From Nansenia antarctica (Eukaryota > Chordata > Actinopteri > Argentiniformes > Microstomatidae): a DNA stretch of 64,000 nt. A model generated the notes under the pieces. That model searched no databases. It saw only the letters and a list, made by a program, of their open reading frames with translations, and was not told where the DNA came from. The stretch lies in assembly GCA_963989245.1 (NCBI GenBank), contig OZ022339.1, positions 55,531,295 to 55,595,294 on the forward strand. The letters are read 5' to 3'. Within the stretch, counting starts at the first letter, position 1. Every line of letters begins with the position of its first letter. Made by a program: the position numbers and the translations under genes. This document shows positions 34,301 through 44,339 of the stretch, piece after piece.

Positions 34301-37300
34301 ACCTTGTAGCTACAGTTGAAGACCACTCGGTTCTTCCCGTTGTGGTGAACATTGTGGTGCGGGAGGTACCAAGACTCGGCACTCTGGTTCGCCTCGGCTG
34401 GCTCAAGCTTCTTCACCAGACCGGACTCCGTCAGTTTCTTCATCTCCGCTCTGTAAGAAGCAGCAAGGACCTCGTCCTTCCTCATACGCTTCTCAGTGCT
34501 GGTCAGACACTGTAGGACGGTTCGAGGGGATACTCGAAACTCTGGCATGAGTTCTCTTCGGAGTAGTGGTGTGACGTATCTCTTCACGCCCTGGACTTCG
34601 ATACGCACTGTCTTTGCTTTAAGGAGGTCTATGGCGTAGACGTCCTCCTTTGACCGTACGTAGAGCTTCTCATTCTTGTAGGGCGCAACGTCTAGCGTCC
34701 ACAGCTTCTGGACGTTGTCTAGTAGCGCCGCATTCATGGAGTCCACACTGGTGTGAAGGCAGTTGATGGTCTGCACTTCTTCGGTGCGGACATGGAGGGA
34801 TGACGTAGCTCTCCCGTCTCTATCTCTCCACTCGGTAGCGCCTTGGAGGGCCCACCCAAGCGCAGTCTTAACAGCCATCGGGCAGCCTCGTGGTCCTCTC
34901 AGCGGAGGACGGAGCGACACGATCAGTGCAGCGTTGTCCGAGCCGATGAGAAGGGTTGGCTCCGCTCCTTCTATCGGATGTAGGTCTACTCGCCGTAGGT
35001 GGGAATATCTTGCGCGTAATCTCTCCAGGGGGTAGTCGTAGCGGGAGAGCGCTAGCTGGTCTGCGGTGAAGACATTCTGAAGCCGATATCTATCCGACGG
35101 CCGCCCCGCCGGGGAGATAGAGAAGTTGATTCTCGCCCCGGTGACCTCTTTAAGGTCGCGACGTATCGTGCGCAGAGTCAGCTTCTCCTCAGTCCCGTGG
35201 AGCCCCAACTGGCGCACTGCCTCCTGGAGGAGGATGGTCCGTTCCGACCCGTCATCTAGAACGGCGTACGTGTCGTACACAGCGTTGTTGTGGTGCAGTC
35301 GGACCTTCACCACCTTCAGTAGGACCTTGGAGCCGCTGCTCTGGGTTGGGTCTAGATAGTAGACAGGTGTCTCCTCTTCCGGTGCGCTACCGGACCTAGG
35401 GCTTCTGGTGCCCTCGGTGGACCTGGCGAGGGAGACCTCGTGTAGGATGTTGAGGTGGACCTCCTCACAGCGGTTGCACTTTCTCCTCAAGGTGCAGTTC
35501 TTAGCCAGATGGTCGCGCCCACAGTTCCAGCACCTCTTGTTCTCCTCGAGCCACCTCTGCTTGGCCTCGGTACTCAGGTTGTTGAAGTCACTGCACTCAT
35601 TGAACCAGTGCTCGCTGGTGCAGTACGGACATGGCGGTGGACCTCTCCGTCCCTTTTGAGGGGGTTGAGAGGAATCCCTTCCCTCAGGTCGGGCTTTCCT
35701 CTCTCTCCGAGGCTCCTCCTCCGTATGCAGCACTCCTACTGGGCGTCCTCTGTTCGAGCTCGGCCTGTACCAGCGGTCTCCCTTCTCCCTCTCCTTCTTC
35801 GGCTCAGCGTAACCCATGGCGTCTACGTTGGTGTCATGCACTTCCTCCAGTAGGAACTCCGCGAAGGCAGCCATGCTCAGACCCAACTTCCCGGGGTTAC
35901 GAACGCGCTGCTGTCGCCGGAACCTCTCCTGCCGGAAGCGTGGGATCTTGCGGAGCAGCCGCTCTACGTTGGAGGTGCTGTTGATCTCGCTGGCGCCAGC
36001 TGGGCCCTGCGTCTTCAGCATTCCAACCAAGGTGTGCACGCGGAGCGCGAAGTCATCTAGCGCCCGTTCATCCTTGATGGGGGCCTGCTGTTCGAGGGCT
36101 TGCAGTTCAGCAAGGGCGTGGTTCCAGGGACGACCGTAGCGGGCATCCAAGTCGGCGAGCGCTCTGGTGTAAGGTGTCGGTGCGGAGGCATGGGCCAGAA
36201 CCATGTTGTGGGCTCTGGGGTTCCTCACATGCTGAAGGAGAATCTCATATTTGTAGGACTCTGAGCAGGAGTCGTCCAAGAGCGTGTCTAGGCAGATGCG
36301 TAGTTCCACATACTGGCTCCTGTCCTCGTCCTTGAAGAAGGGGAACTTGGGTCCCTCCACCTGGGGAAACATCCTGTAGTGGATGATCGGGGCTGGAGTG
36401 ACGGTCTGGGTGTCCGGCCTGCATGCATTTTGGTTCCCTGGAGGACCTAGGGGTGTGCTACGCTCTTGGTGAATGGCTCCCCTCCCGGGCAGCGACGCTG
36501 GCTCCCTCTGGGCCGCGTAGCGGTCGGGTCCCTGGTCCTCTTCCTTCCAGGTGGTCAGCTGGGCCTGTAGTTGGACAGTCATGGCGGGGGTCATGGAGCC
36601 ATCGGCGGGGGGTTCAGGAGATGGCACTCGAGAGGGCCGTGCGGATGATGCTCTGGAGCTACGGGCCGACGGAGCTCTGCTGATGCACACGTCGCGCATG
36701 GTCTGCATCACTTCCGCTATCGTCTCCGCGTGCAGTTGCTCTCTCGCCATCTGCCTCTCCGCCGCGCGTTCCGCCCCCTCCATCTGGATGCGTTCCCTCT
36801 CTAACGCCTCCTGGTGCTGTCTCTCCGCCGCACGTTCCGCTCCGTTCATCTGGAGGCGTTCACGTTCTAGCGCCTCCTGGCGCTGCCTCGCCGCCGCGCG
36901 TTCCGCCCCCTCCATCTGGAAGCGTTCACGCTCGAACTGGAGGCGTTCCCGCTCTAACGCCATCTCGGCCTGTTGGCGCATACATTCTGACAGCGCGGCA
37001 CTACTCCCTCTGGAGTGCAGGCTATCCGCCCCAGAGGCAGAACTGCCCACGGAAACCCTGGACCGGGAGGAAGCCACTGAACGGCAGGAGCTAGGTCTCG
37101 AGCGCGCCGTACTGGGAGGCAGATCGTTAAGGCTGAGGCCCTCCCTCTTCCGCCCGCAGGCGCTGTCGTACCGGGCCTCTCCTTCCTGCTCTTCCGTTTC
37201 TACGGCAAAACCCTGCTGTTCTGCCATCTCATCCTCAGGCTGGTGCTCTTTGAGGGCTGTCTCGGTGCTAGCCACCCGCGCGCCGGCGGACACCTCGGCC

Positions 37301-37494
37301 TCTCCGACCACTGTATCCCGTGGAGTGCGCTCCTCACTACCACTCAGTGAGCTTTCGAGCTCAAGCTCATACTCCTGTAACCTCGGAGGCAACCGCGGGA
37401 CTCTCTGTGGTCGTGGCTCTGGCTCAGGGGGCGGAGAAGGGGGGGTAACTGTCTTGTCTGGTTGGCTGCGCTCAGCCATGCTATCACTACACAA
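31366..37494 (-). CDS. BEL/Pao gag-pol polyprotein (2042 aa), intact
   Basis: A single uninterrupted frame that starts 24 bp inside the 5' LTR boundary; Met1 and Met6 are both possible starts. The N-terminus is Pro/Ser/Arg-rich. A charged helical repeat (RERLQMEGAERAAxRQxQEALE, about 185-258) is probably a coiled coil. A gag region (DUF1759-like) follows at about 375-550. Zinc knuckles include CPYC...C (622-634) and CWNCGRDHLAKNC (655-667). The aspartic protease motif is VLDDGSERT (745-753). Reverse transcriptase spans about 1040-1230 with SGDIKRMFHQV (Asp1101) and FYVDN (1176-1180; YVDN, not YVDD). RNase H acidic residues are Asp1361, Glu1405 and Asp1435. Integrase has an HHCC finger (H1659/H1660, H1667, C1696, C1699) and the DDE triad Asp1732, Asp1794, Glu1843. 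A C-terminal DUF5641-like domain is at about 1930-2020. All enzyme domains look complete, so the copy could be functional. Confidence 0.95.
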   Translation of the reverse strand: MCSDSMAERSQPDKTVTPPSPPPEPEPRPQRVPRLPPRLQEYELELESSLSGSEERTPRDTVVGEAEVSAGARVASTETALKEHQPEDEMAEQQGFAVETEEQEGEARYDSACGRKREGLSLNDLPPSTARSRPSSCRSVASSRSRVSVGSSASGADSLHSRGSSAALSECMRQQAEMALERERLQFERERFQMEGAERAAARQRQEALERERLQMNGAERAAERQHQEALERERIQMEGAERAAERQMAREQLHAETIAEVMQTMRDVCISRAPSARSSRASSARPSRVPSPEPPADGSMTPAMTVQLQAQLTTWKEEDQGPDRYAAQREPASLPGRGAIHQERSTPLGPPGNQNACRPDTQTVTPAPIIHYRMFPQVEGPKFPFFKDEDRSQYVELRICLDTLLDDSCSESYKYEILLQHVRNPRAHNMVLAHASAPTPYTRALADLDARYGRPWNHALAELQALEQQAPIKDERALDDFALRVHTLVGMLKTQGPAGASEINSTSNVERLLRKIPRFRQERFRRQQRVRNPGKLGLSMAAFAEFLLEEVHDTNVDAMGYAEPKKEREKGDRWYRPSSNRGRPVGVLHTEEEPRRERKARPEGRDSSQPPQKGRRGPPPCPYCTSEHWFNECSDFNNLSTEAKQRWLEENKRCWNCGRDHLAKNCTLRRKCNRCEEVHLNILHEVSLARSTEGTRSPRSGSAPEEETPVYYLDPTQSSGSKVLLKVVKVRLHHNNAVYDTYAVLDDGSERTILLQEAVRQLGLHGTEEKLTLRTIRRDLKEVTGARINFSISPAGRPSDRYRLQNVFTADQLALSRYDYPLERLRARYSHLRRVDLHPIEGAEPTLLIGSDNAALIVSLRPPLRGPRGCPMAVKTALGWALQGATEWRDRDGRATSSLHVRTEEVQTINCLHTSVDSMNAALLDNVQKLWTLDVAPYKNEKLYVRSKEDVYAIDLLKAKTVRIEVQGVKRYVTPLLRRELMPEFRVSPRTVLQCLTSTEKRMRKDEVLAASYRAEMKKLTESGLVKKLEPAEANQSAESWYLPHHNVHHNGKNRVVFNCSYKVGKLNLNHYLLPGPTLTPALLGVLVRFRQQPIAVSGDIKRMFHQVRMLEEDKPLMRFLWREDPSDPDPSIYQWEVLPFGTTCSPCCATYALQTHAAQETAPPGVFDAVHKSFYVDNCLHSSKTATEARQLVQDLRAHLQEGGFEICQWASNDPQVIRDLPEGATSTSSEAWVSHSPDDAQEMTLGLIWQFQTDTLRYRNKPAKPQRVTMRTIYSTLASQYDPLGYIAPFTTMAKVLVRELWAQERGWDDPLPRHLEEKWKAWEQELPTLQHIKLQRSYFPPSTDLERSVITLHVFCDASEMAYGSVAYVRAAEPGGEVHVSFVLARSRVAPKKQQSIPRLELCAALNGAQLGRFLLDELQLPLLSVTMWSDSTTVLQWLKSSSCRYKVFVGTRVAEILELTEVNCWRYVDTKRNPADVITRGATLQDLAEPHLYHTGPDFLQERESEWPATPALAEDREDKELRKTLFCGVTQVVDPETTPGEECETLEELQKRMFCSKAGLPLDTTLSAEDYTAAELLVLQSAQQDAFSRERECLEKGKPIPSDSRLRGLAPELDGVLIRVGGRLRRAQDLDLDTKHPIVLPTKHQVTRLVIKHHDDKVQHAGGERVFAEVRRRFWILHGREAVRRYQRSCSDCQRWRATPPQPMMSDLPEDRLRLRQAPFHSTGVDCFGPLLVRNRRASEKRWGIIYTCLTTRAMHLEVLHQLTSDSFLMSFKRFTSRRGTPKTLRSDRGTNFVGGEAELRASYAAMTEEARDRLASQQVKFEFNPPNAPHFGGAWEREIRSVKNVLRTILGQKVPTDEVLGTVLAEIEGILNSRPLGYTSSDVADLDPITPNFLLMGRRDSALPQVVYDPAELTGRRWWRHSQVLADQFWRQFILHYLPTLQVRQKWTRERDNLSEGAVVLVIDQSLPRAAWQTGRVTKVLPGPDGRVRTAIVDVGGRTYTRPVARLIELPQITKDTLTSYLTLLEQPSQCAFPS

Positions 37495-37498
37495 CCTA

Positions 37499-37515
37499 TC
37501 CGGCTCGAAGGACCA
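37499..37515 (-). other. Primer-binding site, tRNA-Tyr type
   Basis: The plus-strand sequence TCCGGCTCGAAGGACCA equals the 3' end of eukaryotic tRNA-Tyr plus CCA as I remember it. The element's RNA is its complement (TGGTCCTTCGAGCCGGA), two bases from the 5' LTR. Confidence 0.82.
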
Positions 37516-37517
37516 AA

Positions 37518-38525
37518 TGTAACCAGGGAGTAGCTAAAAGGACTGTAGAATTTAGGAAGGGCTGGTTATCTAACTAACTCTGAGCTAAATAGGCAGTGTA
37601 GGAGGATACAGGCAGGGGGCGCCAGCAAACCGTTAGACTAGCAGTACTATCGTTAGCATTAGCAGTAGGATTAGCATTAGCATTAGCATTAGCGTTAGCT
37701 AACAAACAACTAAACACACAGCAACGGTATCCCATCTGAACAAACACATTTATTTACACAACTGATATATACATCCCCATATATATACTCCCTCCCCGCC
37801 GGCCACACACACACTCAATCACTCACTCACAGTACCTAGCCTGGAAAAGGCTTAGAGTCTGGCGCTGCAAGGAGCGCGTTGAGGCCTGGTTGGAGCTCGC
37901 ATGTGCTTCGAGGAAGGCAGCAGACAAAGGGGGGGGTGACGTAGCAACGCGAAGGGAAAGGGGCTTCTTCGTGGTCCACGACGAGGGGTGAAGGCTCCGG
38001 TCCGGTTGTCCACGGTCGGTCGCAGTCCACGCGTGGAGGCGACGGCTCTGTCCAGCTTGGTCTCGCTTGGTCCAACGTTCGCAGCCGGCTGCTGGCAAGG
38101 CTGGCTAACGGGGACACAGCTAAACGGGCTATCACAGTTGTGAACTCAATAATCACTTGGCGTCTTCAGCTTCAGCACGGTGTGCGTTTTACTGACTCCG
38201 CCATCTTAGGTCGACTTCTCGTTACTTCTCTCTCGTTACTCTCTCTCGTTGCTCTCTCTCGTTACTCTCATCACTCTGATTCTCGTCACACTGACTCACA
38301 GAGCACTTCCGTCCCTATATATACACCACCGAACCTAGCATCCGGGTCACGGACACACCCCGGATATACCACGTCATTAAACATATACATAAACATTACA
38401 ATAACAATACATACACCTTCATAAACGTACAGGAATAGTATAGAAAATAATAAAGGAAATAACAGGGCAAAATAGGGCTGATTTGGGGGAACTAAACTGG
38501 CTCTAAACTGTGGGCCTTCACAACA
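37518..38525 (-). repeat. BEL/Pao 5' LTR (1008 bp)
   Basis: Same sequence as the 3' LTR except that it has four, not six, ATTAGC units before GTTAGC (12 bp shorter). It drives transcription leftwards. Right flank ATAAT at 38526-38530. Confidence 0.95.
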
Positions 38526-38626
38526 ATAATAATAATACAAAAATAAATAATAAGAATGATAATAAGAATAAGAACAAAAACACAAAACTTAAACAAACAC
38601 ACACCACATTTTTAAATATATATATA

Positions 38627-39848
38627 TGTTACGGTCCATGTGGGAAAACGGTTTATGTCGGCATTTCCCGGAACATGCCAGCATGAACCGTTGGCTTGGT
38701 ACATGATGGCATGTACCAAGTCGACGGTTTATGCTGGCATGTCCCGGGAAATGCCGACATAAACCGTCAGGATGGTTCATGTGGGAAATACATTCTTACT
38801 TTTAGCACCATGGACAGCGCCACTATGCAGCGCCAGCGGAACGGACGGGATTTGCTTCACACTGTATTTAACTAAATATCTTAAGCAATGAGCCTATTTC
38901 ATTTTTAATACAAATTTTAAAAATCTAATATAGTCGTTTTTCTAATGGGATAAATGCTTGTCAAATATTATGTGTTTATTCTGCTTAAAACCGTTGATAG
39001 GGCAGGTTATGTCATGGATTCCGAGATCACTGTAATAATCTCTTTAATTTTTAGGCTATGACACGGCTCTCTAAAATACTCGATTCTGATTGGACAATCG
39101 CTCGTTCTACCGGTGAGTTATTTCTCCTTTGGCCCGATGAGCCCGGGCCAGCTGAAAAAACTGCGTCGTATTCTACCCCCCCCCTTAAACAAGAAATGGT
39201 TTATTGTGTTTATTTTCAACTGTTGCTTAAAGTTTAGACCGTAATGTTCACCAAACAAGGCCAGTGCTCCGCTCCCGTGCCACAGGAAGCCATTAGGCGT
39301 GCGTGCATCAAAGTGAGAGGAGCGCATTTCGGGAACTTGTTGACACAAAGTTGAGCTGTTGTGCTTGATTCTTTCTTTTTATTTATTTCCACCATTGCAA
39401 AGAACATGTATGATACTGAGAAGGATATGAGGAGATATTAGCTTTGATAATGATGGTCAGACGTCGAGAAGATTCATCTGACACGGACAGCAGCCACCAT
39501 GTCGCCTCTCACAAGATTATGTTGTTGGTAAGTAGACTCCGCATTCCCCATTTACAAATGTGTTGGTCCTACTTTTAGAGTTCACTGCATGTAGGCTAGA
39601 CATATGTTTTGATTGATGTAATATAGGCTGCTTTAGTCGTAGGCTATTTAGTTAAATACAGTGTGAAGCAAATCCCGTCCGTTCTGCTGGCGCTGCATAG
39701 TGGCGCTGTCCATGGTGCTAAAAGTAAGAATGTATTTCCCACATGAACCATCGTGACGGTTTATGTCGGCATTTCCCGGGACATGCCAGCATAAACCGTC
39801 GAGTTGGTACATGCCGGCATGTCCCAGGACATGTACCGTAACATATAT
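38627..39848. mobile_element. Fold-back-like DNA element with long inverted ends and internal hairpin
   Basis: About 245 bp on the left (38627-38873) is repeated inverted on the right (39650-39848), ending ATGTTACGGT / ACCGTAACAT beside TA-rich flanks. The outer parts are built from short palindromic modules (GGTTTATGTCGGCATTTCCC, ACATGCCAGCATAAACCGTC, GGTACATGCC). The left arm itself contains a near-perfect hairpin at about 38650-38768. The shared inner part includes GCCACTATGCAGCGCCAGCG. The central about 775 bp shows no transposase. The superfamily is not recognised. Confidence 0.75.
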
Positions 39849-39854
39849 ATACAG

Positions 39855-40328
39855 TTTTAGGATCACTAAATACTTATAATTTGTCAACGAACTCAGCTTG
39901 TTTTAGATTCACTGCATCGTCTGCCATCCTGCTTTGTACTGTTTGGTGAGTTTTAGTGATCCATGACTTGTAAACAAACTTGTGTTTTAGGACTGTTAAA
40001 AAGCAAGGACTGTGTGATCGTCTAGTTATGTGTAGTTATGTGTTTTTAGCATGTTCATGTTTTATCAGCATGTTGTGATGTGCGAAACAAGCAGTTACAT
40101 AGAGATGTTCTTTGCTGTTAGCTGCTAGCTAGCTAGCAAGCACAATGGAGCACAGACTGTTCTGTTCTGCATCAGAGCGATTTTCTCCTCTATTTGTTTT
40201 GAGTACTAACATTCAAATAAGCATAATCTTCTTCCACTATTTTCAGATTTCAATGTATCATTTCACATCATTTGAAAGCTTACACATTTTCCGTAAAAAA
40301 AATAAAAAACTGACCCTGTCACATAATA
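39855..40328. mobile_element. Unclassified TIR repeat family X, partial copy 1
   Basis: It shares an internal segment (CAGTTTTAGGATCACTAAAT) and an end segment (CAGATTTCAATGTAT ... TGAAAGCTTACA ... CCCTGTCACATA) with the more complete copy at 40967-41733. The left end is missing. Confidence 0.55.
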
Positions 40329-40966
40329 CCTCACAGAGCCATTACAGCATTCTATTTTTAATCCACTTGCTAGCACCTGAAATAAAAACATATAATGAAT
40401 GTTGTGTAGTACACACATGACAGGTGGCTCCACAACACATTGCAGGTGGACATTATTTCACAGTCTCCTTTTAGCGGACCCTCTGACTATGGAAACCAGA
40501 TGGACTGGGTTTGTAAGATAGTGTTTTCAAAAAAAGTACTGCCAGGGTTGCTCAGGTACAAACTGGGTACAGTACCTTCAATTGCCTAGTACTTACATCA
40601 TTGGGTGCTCGGCAAACAACAGAGAATAGTTTAATGCCATTTGATTTATCTCAGGTAAAACCAATGGTGCATTCTGACTCTTTATTTTACCAGTTTATCC
40701 ATCTGCCAAGCATGTTTATTGTGCCACTGGCCACACTGCACGAGCAACAACAAAAGATTCAGACATTCTGACAAAATTCAGAAATGTTGACATGGCTGAG
40801 TGGTGTGGATAATCATTCTGATTGTTGACCCTGGCACAAAGTACTAGTAACAACATCACAATTGTTACCAATAACAGCATCTCATACCTCTCTTGAAAGC
40901 TGGTCAATGACAAGTGAATCTTTCCAAGATAGTTATAATTTCACATTGTGTATTCCCGGCATTAGA
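40329..40966 (-). other. prima1 intron, no gene seen
   Basis: No exon, RNA gene or recognisable repeat was found here. Confidence 0.45.
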
Positions 40967-41733
40967 TATATGTGACAGGGTTTCATTAAAAGGTCCCCAT
41001 CTCGGCAATTGTGAAACCTTGCAATCGAGCCAAACAAGTCTTGTTGTGAACAAATGTTTTTTCCGGTTTTTGGCATAGGACGACAAACGAAGCGATGAAG
41101 AACCCACTCGATATCATATCCAACAGTTTTACATTCACTAAATACCTACATTTAGTTAGCAAAGTCGGGTGGGGGGTATTATTTGTATTAGTGTGGCAGT
41201 GTGTGTAGCCACGCCCACCCCAGCTGTATGTAAGGAGCCACCTGCGTTTGTTGACAAGTTTACAAGATGGAGGCTGCTCTCGCTAATGCTATCAACAGAA
41301 TTTCATAAGCAGGCAGAAATATCGACAGTGGGCAATTAATGAACTCCTTCATATTGGACTATACATAACGGGAACTCCGAACTCCGAATCTGACGATGAC
41401 AGATGACAACGGAATTTCAGACATTGATCTCCACTTCACTTTCATGGGACAGTCGTCTGCAGACAGACCTTCTGCTGTGTTCTTGCTATTCCAGCTATTG
41501 TTCCCACCCATTACCTCTGTGAAAAACGTGATTTTTTTTTAGGCTGGATATCTCAGTACGGTGGTTCGGGGGGTATCAACATTCAAATATCCATGACTTC
41601 TTCAACTTGTTTCAGATTTCAATGTATGACACGTCATTTTAAAGCTTACAATCTACCCTATCATAATCGGGAAAAAACAGAAAAATGATTTTGCCCTAGT
41701 TGCGGACTTTTTAACCATGCCCTGTCACATATC
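40967..41733. mobile_element. Unclassified TIR repeat family X, copy 2 (both ends)
   Basis: The left end ATATGTGACAGGGTTTCATT then AAAAGGTCC is mirrored on the right by GGACTTTTTAACCATGCCCT then GTCACATAT. The inverted repeats are about 35-40 bp and imperfect. No clear target duplication and no transposase. Related partial copies lie at 39855-40328 and 54722-54895. Confidence 0.65.
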
Positions 41734-43305
41734 TGATCATGTTATATCTAATACTGAAAACACTCCATAACTAGTCCACATCCTAAATCTACTAGCACTA
41801 AAAAGATAAAAACTCAAAAGAGAGCCTGTTCTGTTTTGTCTGGCCTTCTCTACTAACATAAGGCAATGACTGCACAACAACAAATGCCTTTTCAAGATGA
41901 AGGGGGTGGGTTTGTTTACCTCCAATAGCCCATTGCCAAGATGAGGGATGTCCTTATTTTTTGTGTTGGTATCAGTCACCCAGGAGCGAGTCTTTTCATG
42001 CCACCTCAACCCCACCAATCACCTCCCCTTTCCCAAGTCTGTCTCCACCCTGAAACACCCTCTTCGTCAGTCTGACAAATGACTTGCAGGAGAGACAAGA
42101 CATAACCGAATGAAAATGGCTAGAATAACAGTGATCGTACTGCCAGACCCAGACAGAAGCATCCTTTAACAATAACCCACCCTCTCCTAACCTCTCTCCC
42201 CCAGGCATCTCTCCCTCTGGAGCCCTGGCAGTACTAGCCTGCTCCCTCTGGAGCCCTTGCAGTATTCTGCTCTGTTTTCACTGGGAAAGCCCATGGCTGA
42301 GGTGCTGCGGCAAATTATATACAGTATAACTTGGGGCTTTTTCCACAGCCTGACCCTCTCTATGCCACACAAGCAGGATTTTTAAGTGATATTTCAATTC
42401 ATGAATGAAACTTGAACTTGGAACTCATGTGTTATGTTACAGTATGTGGAGTGTGTCTAATATGCAGAATGCAGAAATAGCCTCACAAAACAAATCTCAC
42501 AAAAACAAACAGTACACAACCTTACAGTAAAGTGTGTCTTCTTAATTTTGAAATAGCTATATAATCCAAACAACCAGCTGAAGCTCATCTGCATATCAAA
42601 TGGGGCCACAATTCATCCTTTTAAGTTATTTTAGGGCTTTAAATGTAGGCCATGCATCTCTACTGTATCAACATGCAACAGCATTTGATGGTTGTGCATA
42701 TTCAGCTTACAAGCATTTTGGTAAATTCAAGCTACATTCAAATTACGTTCACCAGCTAAATTAAGACAATATTATGAACAAAATAATTCATGCACTAACA
42801 CACTCAAACTTGTGCACCTCCAGGCTCATCATTACATAATCTAGTCACTGGAAACAGTACAACATCACTCTAACACTTTATATCACAGTCCAATAATACC
42901 AGAAAGTGTGCTTTGCTACCACATAGAGTAATGTACTTCAATACATACTTTGGAAATACCAGTTGAATAAGAACAGTAAAAGAAAGTGTTATCCAATTCC
43001 CTTGATTTTTCTCACCATTGAATTTAATAGTGCAATTCACCCAAGCTTTTCACATAGAAACAGTGAAACAGAGTATATACTGCATCGCCAATGTGTTTGC
43101 TGAGATGGTTTGTCATCTGTTTCAGACACTATAGCTCGGCACCATTTCCATTGCACTGTTCATTGAACGTCACTGAATAATGGTTTTAAATGCCCATAAA
43201 GGGAGACATTAAATATGTTTGTTCTGAGTATGCCAGACTGAGCATGCTCATTAGCCAGCTGGGGTTCCAATCCAGAGTTTATTTGCCCGCACTTCAATTC
43301 TAAGG
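41734..43305 (-). other. prima1 intron, no gene seen
   Basis: AT-rich sequence. No exon, RNA gene or element boundary was recognised. Confidence 0.45.
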
Positions 43306-43974
43306 CATGGAGAGACTACATACAGAGAGACTACATACAGAGAGACTACATACAGAGAGACTACATACAGAGAGACTACATACAGAGAGACTACATACAG
43401 AGAGACTACATAGAGACTACATACAGAGAGACTACATACAGAGAGACTACATACAGAGAGACTACATACAGAGAGACTACATACAGAGAGACTACATACA
43501 GAGAGACTACATACAGAGAGACTACATACAGAGAGACTACATACAGAGAGACTACATACAGACAGACTACATACAGAGAGACTACATAGAGACTACATAC
43601 AGAGAGACTACATACAGAGAGACTACATACAGACAGACTACATACAGAGAGACTACATACAGAGAGACTACATACAGAGAGGCTACATACAGAGGGACTA
43701 CATACAGAGACACTACATACAGAGAGACTACATACAGAGAGACTACATACAGAGAGACTACATACAGAGAGACTACATACAGAGAGACTACATACAGAGA
43801 GACTACATACAGAGAGACTACATACAGAGAGACTACATACAGAGAGACTACATACAGAGAGACTACATACAGAGAGACTACATACAGAGAGACTACATAC
43901 AGAGAGACTATGGAGGGACTACATACAGAGAGACTACATACAGAGAGACTACATACAGAGGGACTACATACAGA
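43306..43974. repeat. 15-bp minisatellite, about 45 copies
   Basis: The unit is GAGAGACTACATACA with occasional variants (GACAGACT, GAGGGACT, and shortened units). Long frames in several phases are by-products of the 15-bp period. The array runs directly into a Tc1 terminal repeat. Confidence 0.97.
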
Positions 43975-44126
43975 AATAAGTATTTGATCCCTTGCTGATT
44001 TTGTAAGTTTTCCCACTTACAAAGAAATGAAACGTCTGACCTTCTTTGTCAGTGGGCTTTGTTCTTTGTCAGTGGGCAAACTTACAAAATCGGCAGGGGA
44101 TCAAATACTTATTTCCCCCACTGTAT
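43968..44126. mobile_element. Tc1-like element reduced to its two terminal repeats
   Basis: The left end AAATAAGTATTTGATCCCTT is matched inverted by AGGGGATCAAATACTTATTT then CCCCCACTGTA at 44097-44126. Only about 160 bp remain. The left CAGTGGGGG tip is replaced by minisatellite units ending CTACATACAG. Confidence 0.8.
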
Positions 44127-44339
44127 GATTGAATGCACTCTAGCTCATTTCCATGGATGGATAAGTGAAAAAGATGGGCATTTTATACAAATACCTTTTC
44201 TTGAAAGGTATGCATAGAATATGTTGTGAGAAAAGTGTAGGCTACAGTACATCAGGTCAGCTGCTAGAAATGCAACATCTCCTTTGTGTCTGTAGAGACA
44301 TAGAGAAAGGAGCTATATTTAGCATCCTCCTGACCCTTT

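Larger units (their letters stand above)
30319..38525 (-). mobile_element. Full-length BEL/Pao LTR retrotransposon
   Basis: A complete 8.2-kb element in minus orientation. The target duplication ATAAT is at 30314-30318 and 38526-38530. The 5' LTR is 37518-38525 and the 3' LTR is 30319-31338. A tRNA-type primer-binding site is at 37499-37515, and one uninterrupted gag-pol frame is at 31366-37494. The LTRs differ only by two extra copies of a 6-bp unit, which indicates a very young insertion. It lies in the prima1 intron in the same orientation as the gene, so its LTR promoter and polyadenylation signals are in sense. No envelope frame is present. Confidence 0.96.

Noticed and set aside
36551..37522. 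A 323-codon plus-strand frame opposite the BEL/Pao gag
   Set aside because: It lies wholly antisense to a well-supported gag-pol frame with clear domains, and its composition mirrors that gene.
43307..43987. A 226-codon repetitive frame (and antisense partner)
   Set aside because: The 15-bp repeat has no stop in several frames, so long frames are automatic. No protein family is seen.
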